Assembly (NCBI RefSeq): GCF_000696185.1
Contig: NZ_KK853997.1
Coordinates: 6,801,245-6,865,244, forward strand
Origin: Kitasatospora cheerisanensis KCTC 2395
GTDB lineage: Bacteria > Actinomycetota > Actinomycetes > Streptomycetales > Streptomycetaceae
Length of the DNA: 64,000 nucleotides
Direction of reading: 5' to 3'
Shown one piece after another: positions 16,938 through 25,206 of this stretch. Numbering within the stretch: position 1 is the stretch's first letter; each line of letters opens with the position of its first letter. The position numbers and the translations under genes are program-made. The notes below the pieces were generated by a model, which was given only the letters and a program-made list of their open reading frames with translations, was not told the DNA's origin and ran no database searches.

Positions 16938-17552
16938 TCAGACCGAGCTGAGGATGCGGTAGCGGAGGTGGGTGACGGTGGGGGAGGGGATGACCTCGAC
17001 GGGTTCCAGGGTGGCGCGGACGTCGTCGAGGAGGCGCTCGCCCGCGCCGAGGGTGACGGGGACGAGGTGCAGGACGAGCTCGTCGAGCAGGCCCGCCTGG
17101 AGGTACTGGCGGACGGTGGCGGCGCCGCCCGCGATCTCCACGTCCTGCTCGCCCGCGGCGGCGCGGGCCCGGACGAGGGCGGCCTCGATGCCGTCGGTGA
17201 CGAACTCGAAGATGGTGCCGCCCTCCATCGGGAGCGGCTTGCGCGGGTAGTGGGTGAGGACGAACACCGGTGCGTGGTACGGGGGTTCGGGCCCCCACCA
17301 GCCGGTCCAGCTCTCGTCCCAGGCGCCCCGGCCCGGGTCGAACATGTTCCGGCCCATGATGTGCGCGCCGGTGTTGGCGTGCAGCGCGCCGAGGATGTGC
17401 GCGTCCTGCTCCCGCCCGGGCCGGTCGGACTCGAACATCCAGGAGGTCAGCGCCTCCCGCGCCCCCGTGCCGAACGGGTGCTCCAGGCTCTGGTCGGGCC
17501 CGGCGGTGAACCCGTCCAGCGAGATGGCCATGTTGGCGGTGACGACTCCCAC
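16938..17552 (-). CDS. Dihydrofolate reductase-like / RibD C-terminal domain protein
   Basis: 204 aa from GTG 17552. The family opening VTANMAISLDGFTAGPDQSLEHPFG, the segment HIMGRNMFDPG near residue 75 and VEIAGGAATVRQYLQAGLLDELVLHLVPV near 150-178 mark the RibD_C/DHFR-like fold of the YyaP/YwjB group. These bind NADPH; physiological substrate unknown. An ATG eight codons in (MAISLDGF) is an alternative start. GGGAGCCCTC precedes the GTG. Confidence 0.8.
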   Translation of the reverse strand: MGVVTANMAISLDGFTAGPDQSLEHPFGTGAREALTSWMFESDRPGREQDAHILGALHANTGAHIMGRNMFDPGRGAWDESWTGWWGPEPPYHAPVFVLTHYPRKPLPMEGGTIFEFVTDGIEAALVRARAAAGEQDVEIAGGAATVRQYLQAGLLDELVLHLVPVTLGAGERLLDDVRATLEPVEVIPSPTVTHLRYRILSSV

Positions 17553-17641
17553 GAGGGCTCCCGGTGGTTCGACGACGTGAGGGATGCTGCCAGAGGCGAT
17601 GCTAGGCAGCCGCGCCGGAGATCCCCGGGAGCCACGAGCGG

Positions 17642-18358
17642 TCATCCCCTGGGCGGCGCGTCCTGCGGGGGGTCCTCCGGGAGCGCGGGCGGGTCGAGGA
17701 CGACCCGGCGGTCGCTCGGATTGTCGGCGAGGAAGCGGACGGTGGCCTTCGCGCCGAGGCCGGGCGGCAGGTGCACCGGGAACTCGTAGCGGGTGCGGAC
17801 GGTGGACTCCCCGTCCCCGCCGTCGGTGTAACGGAGCGTCAGGGGGACGGAGTTCCGGCCCCGGTGGTCGATCTCCTCCAGGGTCTTGCCCATCTCCACC
17901 ACCACGGCCCGGCGGGTCACCGCCTCCTCGGCGAACCGCCGCTCGTACAGGGCCCGTTCGCGGGGCCGGTTGAGGGAGAACAGCCGGGAGGAGCGGTCGT
18001 TCCGGGCGGTGAACACGGCGCCGGCCGCGGCGGCCAGCGAGGCGAGCAGCGGCCAGCCGCCGGGCATCCCGACGGCCGCGCCCAGCGCGATCGTGACCAC
18101 CGCGGCCAGGCTGGACGTCCAGCCGCCGAAGACCGGGTGGACGTGCTCCATGGTGTCCCGCCCGGCCGCCGCGAAGGCCATGAAGGCGGCGTACGTCATC
18201 GCCGCCACGGCCAGCGCGGCCGTCCTCCCGGGGTACACGTGCCCGGCGAGCCAGCCGCCGGCCAGGCCGATTCCCAGTGCGACCGCCAGGGACACCCAGC
18301 GCAGCCAGAACAGTCGCGGCCACGTCCCCGCCGCCGGAATCGAACGTCCGTTTTCCAT
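17642..18358 (-). CDS. Membrane protein, DUF3592-like
   Basis: 238 aa from ATG 18358 (MENGRSIP). Four hydrophobic segments occupy residues 15-120. A soluble C-terminal part follows, with a pattern typical of DUF3592-like proteins: VPLTLRYTDGG, STVRTRYEFPVHLPPGLGAKATVRF, then NPSDRRVVLDP. Function unknown. It could share a transcript with the reductase gene 90 bases downstream. Confidence 0.55.
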   Translation of the reverse strand: MENGRSIPAAGTWPRLFWLRWVSLAVALGIGLAGGWLAGHVYPGRTAALAVAAMTYAAFMAFAAAGRDTMEHVHPVFGGWTSSLAAVVTIALGAAVGMPGGWPLLASLAAAAGAVFTARNDRSSRLFSLNRPRERALYERRFAEEAVTRRAVVVEMGKTLEEIDHRGRNSVPLTLRYTDGGDGESTVRTRYEFPVHLPPGLGAKATVRFLADNPSDRRVVLDPPALPEDPPQDAPPRG

Positions 18359-18508
18359 GATCCCGGATGGTAGCCGTTCGTGCCTCAACCGGTCCGCCGC
18401 CGCCGCTCGTTGGAGTCAATCCGCAGCGCCGCCCCGGTGCGGCCGGCGGCCCCGGCGGGCCGGGCGGCGGAGGATCGGCAGTGACTCCGTCCACCCACGG
18501 GAGGTCCG

Positions 18509-18943
18509 ATGACCACCAGCCCGCCGCCCCGGCGCATCCTCACCGTCTGCCTCGGCAACTACTGCCGGAGCCCGTTCGCCGCCCGGGTGCTCGCCGACCT
18601 CGGCGGCGCGGCGGTGGAGGTCCGCTCCGCCGGGCTGGCCGCCGCCTGGCAGGAGGCGCACCCCGAGATGGCCGCCGTCGCCGCCGTGCTCGGCTACGAC
18701 CTCACCGGCCACCGGCCCACCCGGGTCAGCCGGGAGCTGATCGAGTGGGCCGACCTGGTGCTCGCCATGGACCAGTCCGTCCTGGACCGGCTCTACGCCC
18801 TCGCCGGCCCCGACAGCACCACCACCATGCGCCTGTACCTCGACCACGACCGGGACGTGCCCGACCCGATGGGCCGCTCCGCCGTCGAGTTCGCCTACTG
18901 CGCGCTGCTGATCGAGGCGGGCGCGGCCCGGCACCTGCCCTGA
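18509..18943 (+). CDS. Low-molecular-weight protein tyrosine phosphatase
   Basis: 144 aa. The P-loop C-L-G-N-Y-C-R-S begins at Cys14 and fits CX5R(S/T). The general acid Asp is at about residue 119 in VPDPMG. Shorter than Streptomyces PtpA (about 164 aa), with a diverged C-terminus, so it is probably a paralogue of unknown substrate. GGGAGG precedes the ATG by 6 bases. Its TGA and the convergent MurG-like stop are the two ends of a 13-bp imperfect palindrome (18941-18953). Confidence 0.85.
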   Translation: MTTSPPPRRILTVCLGNYCRSPFAARVLADLGGAAVEVRSAGLAAAWQEAHPEMAAVAAVLGYDLTGHRPTRVSRELIEWADLVLAMDQSVLDRLYALAGPDSTTTMRLYLDHDRDVPDPMGRSAVEFAYCALLIEAGAARHLP

Positions 18944-18950
18944 CGCCGGG

Positions 18951-20126
18951 TCAGCCCCGGCGCGCCACCGACAGCAGGACGTCCACCAGGCGCTCCGCCG
19001 CGTCCGGGCGGCCGTGCTCGCGGGCGCGGGCCGCCAGCGCGGCGCGCCGGGCCGGGTCGTCGAGCAGCGGGCCGAGCGCCGCGCCGAGGTCGTCCGGGCC
19101 GACCGCGCCGAGCAGGGCCATCGCCGCGCCGGACTGCTGGAGGTGGGTCGCGTTGTGGGCCTGCTCGTTGCCCGCCGAGGACGCCAGCGGGACGAACACC
19201 GCCGCCTTGCCCAGCGCCGTCAGCTCCGCCAGGGTGCCCGCGCCGCTGCGGCTGACCACCACGTCCGCCAGGGCCAGCACGTCCGGGAGTTCGGCGCCCA
19301 GGAAACCGGTCAGGAAGTAGCGGCCCATCAGGTGCGCGGGCAGCTGCGCCGCCCGGGAGTGCAGCGCCGCCTCGTTCGCCGGGCCGCACTGGTGGACCAC
19401 GTTGGCCCGCTCCAGCAGCCAGGGCAGGACGCCCGAGACCAGGTCGTTGATCTGCGCCGAGCCCTGCGCGCCGCCCGTGACGTACACCGTCGGCAGCGAG
19501 CGGTCGAAGCCGTACAGGCCCAGCGCCGCCACCGCCTTGTCCGGACGGCCCGCCAGCACGGCCGGGCGGACCGGGTTGCCGGTCACCGCCGCGGTGCTCC
19601 GGGCGGAGCCGGGCAGCAGCGGCAGCGTCGACTCGGAGGACACCGCGACCCGGGTCGCCGCCCGCGCCAGCACCTTGTTCGCCAGGCCCAGGCGCACCGT
19701 CTGCTCGTGCACCACCAGCGGCACCCGGCAGGAGCGCGCCGCCAGCCCGACCGGCACCGCCACGTACCCGCCGGTCGCCAGGACCACGTCCGGCTCGAAG
19801 CGGGAGATCAGCCGCCGGGCCTGCACCGCGCCCAGCGGCACCCGGCACATGTCCTTCACGTTCGCCGGCGAGACCAGCTTCAACGGGTTGCGGGACCGCC
19901 GGACCTTGCCGGTGGCGACCGGCTCGAAGCGGATCCCCTCCGCCGGCGCCACCCGCGCCTCCAGGCCCTTCGCGGTACCGATCCACAGCACCTCGACGGC
20001 CCGGCGCTCGGCGGCCAGCCGCTCCTGGAGCGCCCGCACCGCCGTCAGCGCCGGGTAGGTGTGCCCGCCCGTGCCGCCGCCCGTCACCACGAGCCGCAAG
20101 CTGCGGCGCCCCTGTTCGTCGACCAC
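18951..20126 (-). CDS. MurG-like N-acetylglucosaminyltransferase paralogue
   Basis: 391 aa, GT28 fold. It shows the MurG G-loops VVTGGGTGGHTYPAL at 13-27 and VTGGAQGSAQIND, the HEQTVRLGLANK segment and the UDP-GlcNAc site SRSGAGTLAELTALGKAAVFVPLASSAGNEQAHNA. MurG adds GlcNAc to lipid I at the inner membrane face. The gene is not in a dcw cluster, so it is likely a second copy, as occurs in some Streptomyces beside secondary-metabolite or glycopeptide functions. GTG 20126 follows GGAGGGG. Confidence 0.8.
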   Translation of the reverse strand: MVDEQGRRSLRLVVTGGGTGGHTYPALTAVRALQERLAAERRAVEVLWIGTAKGLEARVAPAEGIRFEPVATGKVRRSRNPLKLVSPANVKDMCRVPLGAVQARRLISRFEPDVVLATGGYVAVPVGLAARSCRVPLVVHEQTVRLGLANKVLARAATRVAVSSESTLPLLPGSARSTAAVTGNPVRPAVLAGRPDKAVAALGLYGFDRSLPTVYVTGGAQGSAQINDLVSGVLPWLLERANVVHQCGPANEAALHSRAAQLPAHLMGRYFLTGFLGAELPDVLALADVVVSRSGAGTLAELTALGKAAVFVPLASSAGNEQAHNATHLQQSGAAMALLGAVGPDDLGAALGPLLDDPARRAALAARAREHGRPDAAERLVDVLLSVARRG

Positions 20127-20170
20127 TGTCGTACCCCTCCGCGTCGAATCGATCACTGATTGCTTGATCC

Positions 20171-20182
20171 AGAGTGCACTCT
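20171..20182. promoter_or_regulatory. Palindrome in the divergent murG-like / hydrolase promoter
   Basis: Perfect 12-bp palindrome AGAGTGCACTCT in a comparatively AT-rich stretch (20140-20190), 45 bases from the murG-like start and 60 from the hydrolase start. Its shape is typical of TetR or MarR operators; no such regulator gene lies beside it. Confidence 0.4.
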
Positions 20183-20241
20183 TTCCTGGCGGACAGTCAC
20201 ATTTCGGCAGCCGGAGGGCTCCGGACGGAAGGTGGAGACGG

Positions 20242-21175
20242 ATGCGCGAGGCGTACCTGGACCAGGAGTTGGCGGTGGCACTGGCGGCCCGCGGCGGGGT
20301 GCCCGCGCCGCTCACGGCCGATCGGCTGGCGCAGTGGCAGCAGGCCGACGCGGCGCGACGGCCGCGCCCGTCGCTCGCGGAGCTGGCGGCCGGCGGACGC
20401 TTCGAGGTGGGCGAGGCCGAGGGGCTGGTGTGGGCCGCCCCGCCGGGCCGGTCGGGCGGCTGCCGGTGCTCCACTACCTGCACGGGGGCGGACTGATCGG
20501 CGGCAACGCGCACGCCGTACTGCCGCGCGTGCTGCGCGAGTTGGCGGAACCGCTGGGCCTGGCGGTGGTCTCGGTCGAGTACCCCCTCGCCCCCGGCGCG
20601 CGGTACCCCGGGCCGCTGCACGCCTGCCGCGACGCCCTGCGCCGGACGGTCGCCGACGCCGACGCGCTGGGCCTCGACCCGACCCGGATCGTGCTCGCCG
20701 GCAAGAGCGCCGGCGGCGGGCTCGCCGCCGCCCTCGCCCTCCTGCTCCGGGACGAGGGCGGACCGCTGACGATCGGTCAACTGCTGCTCAGCCCGATGCT
20801 GGACGACCGCGGCGGAACGGCCTCCGCCCGCCAGCAGGCCGGCCACGACACCTGGGACGCCACCTCCAACGCCACCGCCTGGCAGGCCGCCCTCGGCCCC
20901 CGCCACGGCGCCCCGACCTCCCGCCGTACGCCGCACCCGCCCGGGCCACCGACCTCGCCGGGCTGCCACCCGCCTACCTGGAGGTCGGCTCCGCCGAGAC
21001 CTTCCGCGACGAGGTGGTGGCCTACGCGGACACCCTCTGGCGGAGCGGCGGCCACGCCGAGCTCCACGTCTGGCCCGGCGCGGTCCACGGCTTCGACACC
21101 CTCGCCCCCGACGCGGCCGTCAGCCGCGCCGCGGTGACGGCCCGTCAGGACTGGCTGCGCCGCCTGCTGGGATGA
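20242..21175 (+). CDS. Alpha/beta hydrolase, HSL-type esterase (twice frameshifted)
   Basis: Three frame segments form one protein: MREAYLDQELAV... up to LVWAAP, then LPVLHYLHGGGLIGGNAHAV (HGGG oxyanion motif), LAGKSAGGGLAAALALL (nucleophile motif G-x-S-A-G-G) and, in a third frame, LPPAYLEVGSAETFRDE and GAVHGFDTLAP (catalytic His). Breaks fall at C4 runs 20438-20441 and 20911-20914; adding one C at each gives about 311 aa, the hormone-sensitive-lipase family size. GGTGGAG precedes ATG 20242. Probably two sequencing errors, not a pseudogene. Substrate unknown. Confidence 0.75.
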
Positions 21176-21181
21176 CGCCGG

Positions 21182-21759
21182 TCAGCCCGGGGCGTCGGTG
21201 GGGGTCCAGCCCGTGGACGTCCAGCCGCCGGTGGTGCGGGCGTAGCGCAGGCGCCGGTGGGCGCGGGACGGGGAGGCCTGCCAGAACTCGGCGGTGGTGG
21301 CGTGCAGGGCGTAGCAGCGGAGGGCCGGGGAGGGGGTGAAGCAGCCGGGGCCGGGCGGACGGGGCCGTGCAGGCGGACCTGGCGGCCGGGGGCGGGCCAG
21401 TAGACGGTGAGGGCGGCGTCCGGGCGGGCGGCGAACTGACGGGCCTTCGGGGAGTCCGGCTCGGTCCAGAAGTGCCAGGCGGCGGCGTCCCGGTCGACGT
21501 CGCGCAGGACCAGCACCCGGGCGTCCGGGCGGCCCCCGGCGTCGACCGTGGACAGCGTCATCACCTGCGCGTCCGGGACGCCCGCCGCGAGGGCGTCCCG
21601 CAGCCAGGCCGTGAACAGGGCCGCCGGATCGGCAGGGATGGCCGGGTCGGGGTCCGGGTAGGTGTCGGCCGCGAGGACCGGGTGGGCGAGCAGGGCCCGG
21701 AGCAGCGGGCCGGGTGCGGCGTCGCCCTCGCGGCGGGCGGGGTCGGTCGGGTCGGTCAC
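21182..21759 (-). CDS. Pyridoxamine 5'-phosphate oxidase-like flavoprotein (frameshifted)
   Basis: N-terminal part MTDPTDPARREG to VRLHGPVRPAP includes AQVMTLSTVDAGGRPDARVLVLRDVD and WHFWTEPDSPKARQFAARPDAAL, a PNPOx/PdxH-like FMN-binding split barrel. After the G4 run 21347-21350 the expected end (YALHATTAEFWQASPSRAHRRLRY, then W) continues in the next frame and stops at 21182. Repaired length is about 192 aa. The EFWQ...RAHRRLRY end matches PdxH-type dimerisation sequence, so pyridoxal-phosphate synthesis or a related FMN oxidase is possible. Convergent with the hydrolase, 6 bases apart. Confidence 0.75.
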
Positions 21760-21849
21760 GGTGTCTCCCGGGGTGGCTCGGGGTTCACCCTATCGAGCGG
21801 CTTATTAGACACAATGTTGATAAGAACCGTCGAACCCCTTGTCGGGCCC

Positions 21850-21865
21850 ACTACCCGCGAGTAGT
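21850..21865. promoter_or_regulatory. 16-bp operator-like palindrome before the diiron cassette
   Basis: ACTAC-CCGCGA-GTAGT, with 5-bp arms, 99 bases before the ATG at 21964 and near an AT-rich promoter-like stretch (TTATTAGACACAATGTTGATAAG, within 21803-21826). Shape and composition resemble TetR-family operators of lipid genes in actinobacteria. It could control the cassette, the divergent PNPOx-like gene, or both. Confidence 0.45.
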
Positions 21866-21963
21866 TTGCCCGTGTGCCCACCGGGCCCCACGCCTCCCCG
21901 AGGCCGGCCCGCCACCCGTCCCGCCCGTCGCCATGTCCACCCGCAGGTACAGGAGGCACCCCC

Positions 21964-22880
21964 ATGCCCGCACCACCCCCTCCCGCAGCCTCCGGCCCGG
22001 GCAGCCCGCGTCCGTGCACGACAACCTCGTCCTCGAACCCCGCGACGTCCACTTCGACTGGTCGCAGCTGCCCCTGCACTGGATCCCCGACGAGCCGATG
22101 GCCACCCACACCATCAACGTCCTCCACCTGCTGCTCCCCGAAGGCGAACGCTGGTTCGTCAAGGTGTTCAAGGAGGCGCTGCCGCTGATCCGCGACGACC
22201 AGCTGCGCGAAGAGGTGCTCGGCTTCATCGGCCAGGAGGCGATCCACGCCGAGGCCCACCAGGAAGTCCTGGACCACCTGCTCGGCCAGGGCCTCGACCC
22301 GCGGCCGTACGTCCGCCAGATCACCTGGCTGTTCCGCCGCGTCCTCGGCGACAAGCCCGGGTTGACCTCCCGTCAGCACCGCGAGAACGTCATCGAACGG
22401 GTCGCCTTCATCGCCGCGATCGAGCACTTCACCGCGTTCCTCGGCAACTGGGCCCTCAACTCGCCCGGCCTGGACCGCGCGAAGGCCGACCCCACCATGG
22501 TCGACCTGCTGCGCTGGCACGGCGCGGAGGAGGTCGAACACCGGAGCGTCGCCTACGACCTGATGCGCCACCTCGACCCCGGCTACCTCCGCCGCGTCCG
22601 CGGCATGGCCGTCTCCGGACCGCTCCTGATCCACCTCTGGATCCGCGGCACCCGCTTCATGCTCGCCGCCGACCCGAGCCTGAACGGGAGCCTCGTCCCG
22701 ACCTGGCGCGAGGCCCAGAAAGCCGCGAAGCGGGGACTGCTCCCCGAACCCGCCCGGTTCCTCCGCTCGGCGCTGCGCTACTTCAGCCCCAGCTACCACC
22801 CCACCAAGGAGGGCAGCTCCTCGCAGGCGCTGGCGTACTTGGCGAAGTCGCCCGCGGCGAGAGCTGCCGCGACGCACTGA
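21964..22880 (+). CDS. Ferritin-like diiron protein, annotated family 'metal-dependent hydrolase' (frameshifted at start)
   Basis: ATG 21964 stands 7 bases after AGGAGG, but the frame breaks in the C5 run 21976-21980; one more C restores MPAPPPSRSLRPGQPASVHDNLVLEP and about 305 aa. The family (Pfam PF10118) is labelled metal-dependent hydrolase, but the residues look like a four-helix diiron carboxylate site: Glu in GERWFVKVF, E-A-I-H in FIGQEAIHAEAH, Glu in AAIEHFTAF and E-V-E-H in WHGAEEVEHRSV, i.e. E, ExxH, E, ExxH in order. I infer an O2-using diiron enzyme, probably acting on lipids, supplied with electrons by the reductase at 23271. Cytosolic. Confidence 0.75.
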
Positions 22881-23270
22881 CGCCACGGGATGCGAAAGCA
22901 GGGGCGCAGACAGGTGCACAACCAGGGGCGCGGACAGGTGCACAACCAGGGGCGCGGGGAACTGCGCGAAGGGGGACGGGACTTCGGGAAGATCCGGGGT
23001 CTCGGGGCACCCTCGTCCTGGTGGCGGCCCCTCCGCGGACGGCCGGCCACGTGCAACTCGCTCCCGGTGCACGGATCTCACGGACGTGTTCCTCCCGCCT
23101 CGCGCAGTTCTCCCCCAGCCCTAGCGGGCCGGGCGGTACCCCCACGCGCCCCTGGATTCGCACTCGCCTGCGCCCCCGGTTGTGCACCTGCCCGCGCCCC
23201 CGGTTGCTCGTGCTCACGGTTGTGCATCCCTCTCGAAGACCCCCCCCTTCTCTCTCCGGAGTCGCCCCCC
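22881..23270. repeat. Inverted-repeat intergenic element with tandem 24-mers
   Basis: No credible gene. The left arm (22889-22970) has two tandem 24-mers (22901-22924, 22925-22948; GGGGCGCGGACAGGTGCACA plus ACCA) and then GGGGCGCGGGGAACTGCGCG. The right arm (about 23100-23230) carries inverted, diverged copies: GTTGTGCACCTGCCCGCGCC, CCCGGTTGCTCGTG and CGCGCAGTTCTCCCCC. Both arms share the outer GGGATGC and inner GAACTGCGCGA, so the transcript could fold into one very long cruciform-like hairpin around 130 bases of unrelated sequence. The GCGCGGGGAACTGCGCG motif recurs between genes in Streptomyces genomes. Confidence 0.65.
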
Positions 23271-24354
23271 ATGGATCTCGAAACCCCGCCGCCGGACCTG
23301 TACGGCCGTCCCCGGGTCGATCGGATGTTCGCGCGGTTGACCGCGTTCGGTGATTGGTACAGCCGGCGCTGGGCGGCCGGGGTTGCGGCGGAGTCCGCGC
23401 CGGGCGGAGTCGCGGCCGGTGCCGCCGCTGTACCTGGTGGTGACGTCGCATCAGGTGGTGGCGGAGGACGTCGTGGAGGTCCGGCTCGCCGACCCCTCGG
23501 GGGGAAGGCTGCCGGAGTGGCAGCCGGGTGCGCGGGTGGTGGTGACGCTGCCGTCGGGGCGCGAGCGCCACTACTCGCTGTGCGGGGATCCGGCGGACCG
23601 GCACGGGTACCGGGTCGCGGTGCGGCGGATCGCCGACGGCGGCGGCGGGTCGGTGGAGGTCCACGACGAGCTGCACGTGGGGGTGCGCCTGCGGGTGCGC
23701 CGCCCGCGGAACGGGTTCGCGTTCTGCGGGGAGCCGAAGGTGCTGTTCCTGGCCGGCGGCATCGGCATCACGCCGCTGCTGCCGATGGCCCGGGCCGCCC
23801 AGCACGCAGGCATCGACTGGAAGTTGATCCATCTCGGCCGGACGGCCGCCGCGCTCCCGTTCACCGCCGAGCTGAAGGCGCTCGACCCGAACCGGGTCGA
23901 GATCCGCACCGACGACGTGCACGGCCTGCCGGACGCCGCCGAGCTGCTCTCGCACGCGGCGCGCGACGCCGCGGTCTACGTGTGCGGCCCGGCGCCGATG
24001 CTGGGCGCGGTGCAGCGGGCGCTGGACGCGTCGCCCGCGGCGTCCCTGCACTTCGAGCGCTTCGGGGCCGCGCCGATTGTGGACGGGAAGCCGTTCGCGA
24101 TCCGGCTGGGCGCGGACGGCGAGCGGGTGACCGTCCCCGCAGACCGCTCCGCGCTGGACGTGGCACGGGAGTTGAAGCCGGACCTGGCCTACTCGTGCAA
24201 GCAGGGCTTCTGCGGGACGTGCGTGCTGAAGGTGTCCGCCGGGACGCCCGAGCACCGTGACCGCAGGCTGACCGAGGAGCAGCGGGCCGAGGGCCTGGTG
24301 CTGCCGTGCGTGTCCCGAGCCGCCGAGGGCGAGACCCTCGTCCTGGAGGTGTAG
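23271..24354 (+). CDS. PDR/VanB-type flavin reductase with C-terminal 2Fe-2S ferredoxin (frameshifted)
   Basis: N-terminus MDLETPPPDLYGRPRVDRMF in one frame; from VPPLYLVVTSHQ onward in another. The net change near 23375-23410 equals one extra or two missing bases (G runs at 23377-23380 and 23396-23398 are candidates). Domains: FAD/FMN barrel with RHYSLCGDP near 100, NAD domain with LFLAGGIGITPLLPMAR near 170 and VYVCGPAPMLGAV, then a plant-type 2Fe-2S domain (SCKQGFCGTCVLKV, distal Cys in LPCVSR). About 361 aa. It transfers electrons from NAD(P)H to a partner oxygenase; the diiron protein upstream is the obvious candidate. The M24 gene begins 3 bases after its stop. Confidence 0.85.
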
Positions 24355-24357
24355 ACG

Positions 24358-25206
24358 ATGGCCCAGAAGCAGCTGCCCCGGTTCCCGTTCGAGGAGCGGG
24401 ACCTGGCGCGGTTCCGGGAGGTCCAGCAGCTGGCCTACCACTGCGCGGAGCAGGTCGCGGCGTGGATCGAGCCGGGCGTGACGGAGCGTCAGGCCACCGC
24501 CAGGCTGCGGCGCAGCCTGGTGCAGGCCGGGGTGCAGGACTTCTTCCACGTGCCGTTCGCCTGGTTCGGCGACCGGACCGCGTTCCGGCACTTCCACACC
24601 CCGCTGCAGTTCTTCGCCGGCTCGCGGGTGCTGAAGGAGGGCATGCCGTACGTGCTGGACTGCGCGCCGGTGGTGGACGGCTACACGGCCGACATCGGGT
24701 ACGGCGGCAAGGTCGGCGAGAACGCGGTGTGGGACCGGCTCGCCCAGGACCTGAAGGTGTACCGGGAGTTGATCCTGCGCGAGGTGAAGGCGCGGAAGAC
24801 GCTCTCCGAGGTGTACGCGGCGGTGGACGCGCAGATCGCCGAGCACGGCTACGACAACCGGCACCAGGTCTACCCGGGCCGGGTGATCGGCCACCAGGTC
24901 ACCAGGATGACGGCCCGCGGCCCGGCGGGGGTGAACCTGTTCGGGTTCGGCGTGCGGACGCTCCAGACGCTGGGCCGCGAACTGGTGAAGGAGCGCCTGG
25001 AGGGCCGCTCCCCGCTGTGGGCCGGCGGCCGGGCCTCCCGGCACGCGCCGACGCCCGGACTGTGGGCGGTGGAACCGCACATCGGCTTCCGCGAGGTGGG
25101 CATCAAGTTCGAGGAACTCCTCGTGGTCACCGACGACGATGTGTACTGGCTCGACGACGACCTGCCGCACGTGCGGCGCTGGGCACTCCTGGAGGATGCA
25201 GCATGA
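24358..25206 (+). CDS. M24-family metallopeptidase-like protein
   Basis: 282 aa, pita-bread fold. The five metal ligands are visible in order: D in VLDCAPVV, D in TADIGYG, H in VIGHQVTRM, E in AVEPHIGF and E in KFEELLVV. It therefore looks catalytically competent, like Xaa-Pro aminopeptidase or creatinase relatives, but it is single-domain and has a specific 200-240 insert (GPAGVNLFGFGVRTLQTLG). Its gene overlaps the next by ATGA (25203-25206), so it is tightly coupled to the reductase and the EphD-like fusion. Why a peptidase fold belongs to an apparent lipid oxidation cassette is unknown. Confidence 0.8.
   Translation: MAQKQLPRFPFEERDLARFREVQQLAYHCAEQVAAWIEPGVTERQATARLRRSLVQAGVQDFFHVPFAWFGDRTAFRHFHTPLQFFAGSRVLKEGMPYVLDCAPVVDGYTADIGYGGKVGENAVWDRLAQDLKVYRELILREVKARKTLSEVYAAVDAQIAEHGYDNRHQVYPGRVIGHQVTRMTARGPAGVNLFGFGVRTLQTLGRELVKERLEGRSPLWAGGRASRHAPTPGLWAVEPHIGFREVGIKFEELLVVTDDDVYWLDDDLPHVRRWALLEDAA

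Noticed and set aside
22901..22948. Tandem 24-mers as a CRISPR array
   Set aside because: The repeats are directly adjacent without unique spacers, and no cas gene is nearby.
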